From contig CALKDE010000351.1 in NCBI GenBank assembly GCA_938082955.1, positions 1 through 6,441 on the forward strand: 6,441 bases of DNA, in the 5' to 3' direction. Source of the stretch: an uncultured Pseudomonadales bacterium (GTDB lineage Bacteria > Pseudomonadota > Gammaproteobacteria > Pseudomonadales > Pseudohongiellaceae). The translations under genes and the position numbers were made by a program. Below, piece by piece: positions 5,544-6,441 of the stretch; positions within the stretch are counted from its first letter, which is position 1, and every line of letters starts with the position of its first letter. The notes beneath the pieces were generated by a model that had not been told where the DNA came from, did no database searches, and was given only the letters and a program-made list of their open reading frames with translations.

Positions 5544-6441
5544 CTATTTTATGCGTTTTTGTCGTGCCGACGCGTGTCGTTCGGCCCGTTCCACATCGAT
5601 GTAGCGATCTGTAATAGCGCTGGAGCCATGACCGGCGTCGTCTCTAACATGCTCTCTAGGCCTGTGTTTCACATCTTCAGATATCCCGGTATGGCGTAGC
5701 CAGTGAACGGTGGCTGCACTGAGGCGTTCTGCGTCCTCGACAAAGCCATTAGCTCGCATCGATTCTCCAGCTGCGTCGAAGCATTTTTGTACAATGCCAC
5801 GAATCTGGCGAGTGCTGCTTATTCCACCTCTGCCGCGTGTCTTGTGGATGAGCGGCGTAGACTCGCCGGGCATTGGTAAGCCAGGTAGTCCTCTGGAAAG
5901 TCTATAGCGTTTGAGTGCCGCGAGCATCGCATCACTAACCGATATCTCTCGCTCTTTATTGCCTTTACCTACGGTGAGGAACCACCAGTTTCCCTCCTGA
6001 TCGGCCTGAAAATGCCCCATCTGCGGTTGCCAGCGGCTGGTGTCTACCAATTCTGAAATTCTGAGATACATGGCGAAGAGGGCGTTCATTACGAACAATG
6101 TTCGTTCGTGCACGTGCGGTTGTTCTGCCGCCATCTTCTCAACTGTTTCGATAACGAAATCCCACTGAAGGGGCGACAAACGCCTAATCTTCGACTGACC
6201 CTGCTGCTTTCGCAGAAATTTACTTTTCTGGCGAATTTGGGCAACTGGGTTTGCTGAGAGATACCGCTCTTGAATCAGAAAGTTGAAAAAGCTACTCAAC
6301 ACACTGAACAGTGACTGCAGTGCCGCCTGCGAGGTAGCAAATTCGCCACTCGCGTGGACATAGGGTCGCCAGTCATGGTTAGGGGTGCGCTCGCCTAGGC
6401 GCAGCAGGAAACGAGGTACATTCTTTTGTCCTACCCACGTT
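5544..6441 (-). CDS. Tyrosine recombinase/phage-type integrase, N-terminus beyond window
   Basis: This gene encodes a site-specific tyrosine recombinase (phage integrase family). The frame stays open to the right edge and shows 298 residues, so a GTG at 6302 is not the start: the upstream 46 codons continue a core-binding domain (for example RLGERTPNHDWRPYVHASG and SLFSVLSSFFNFLIQERYLS). Counting from that GTG, the catalytic set is complete: Arg81 (YLRISEL), Lys113 or Lys116 in GKGNKER, His200 and Arg203 (HWLRHT), His225 (AGHGSSAITDRY) and the nucleophile Tyr234. The normal C-terminus ends in RQKRIK at a TAG stop. It should cut and join DNA at a specific att-type site, not identifiable here. 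Its subgroup resembles integrases of gammaproteobacterial islands rather than XerC/XerD. No decay is seen. Confidence 0.93.
   Translation of the reverse strand, partial: TWVGQKNVPRFLLRLGERTPNHDWRPYVHASGEFATSQAALQSLFSVLSSFFNFLIQERYLSANPVAQIRQKSKFLRKQQGQSKIRRLSPLQWDFVIETVEKMAAEQPHVHERTLFVMNALFAMYLRISELVDTSRWQPQMGHFQADQEGNWWFLTVGKGNKEREISVSDAMLAALKRYRLSRGLPGLPMPGESTPLIHKTRGRGGISSTRQIRGIVQKCFDAAGESMRANGFVEDAERLSAATVHWLRHTGISEDVKHRPREHVRDDAGHGSSAITDRYIDVERAERHASARQKRIK

Noticed and set aside
1..6441. CRISPR arrays, toxin-antitoxin pairs or phage-defence clusters
   Set aside because: No regularly spaced repeats and no paired small genes of those kinds were seen on either strand.

Overview
The window looks like ordinary core chromosome of a gammaproteobacterium with roughly balanced base composition. 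A marine relative of Pseudomonas or Cellvibrio would fit, but the genus cannot be read from this sequence. The evidence is a tusDCB-tusE sulfur-relay operon next to yccA and a tRNA-Ser(UGA) gene, and a long Prc-type tail-specific protease. From memory, E. coli keeps tusE-yccA-serT together and tusDCB elsewhere, while Pseudomonas keeps all of them in one place, as here.

Layout, left to right. Positions 1-1365 (minus strand) hold tusD-tusC-tusB-tusE, with tusE running off the left edge. The genes are 3-4 bases apart or overlap, so they form one operon that passes persulfide sulfur towards MnmA for 2-thiolation of U34 in tRNAs. A clear rho-independent terminator (1412-1437) separates it from yccA (1465-2136, minus), a seven-helix BAX-inhibitor-1 family membrane protein linked to FtsH in E. 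coli. A 246-base spacer follows, ending in a plausible sigma-70 promoter and a complete tRNA-Ser(UGA) with encoded CCA (2383-2472, plus).

The stretch from 2473 to 3109 is the least explained part. It has a 22-bp near-perfect palindrome centred on a consensus TATAAT box, then a small unrecognised three-helix membrane protein (2561-2857, plus) with a TTG start. A 252-base non-coding segment after it carries two plus-strand terminators, a short hairpin, and a long inverted repeat flanked by a TTTGACCCC-type end that resembles the REP/MITE remnants associated with IS200-like transposases.

Positions 3110-5350 (minus) encode the periplasmic protease Prc/Ctp with all catalytic residues intact and an unusual acidic low-complexity insert before its conserved C-terminus. 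A 193-base spacer with two inverted repeats separates it from an intact but edge-truncated tyrosine recombinase (5544 to the right edge, minus), the only clear sign of mobile DNA besides the REP-like repeat.

I see no convincing novel multi-gene system. The best leads are the palindrome-controlled small membrane protein locus, the REP-like element, and the recombinase lying beside prc.
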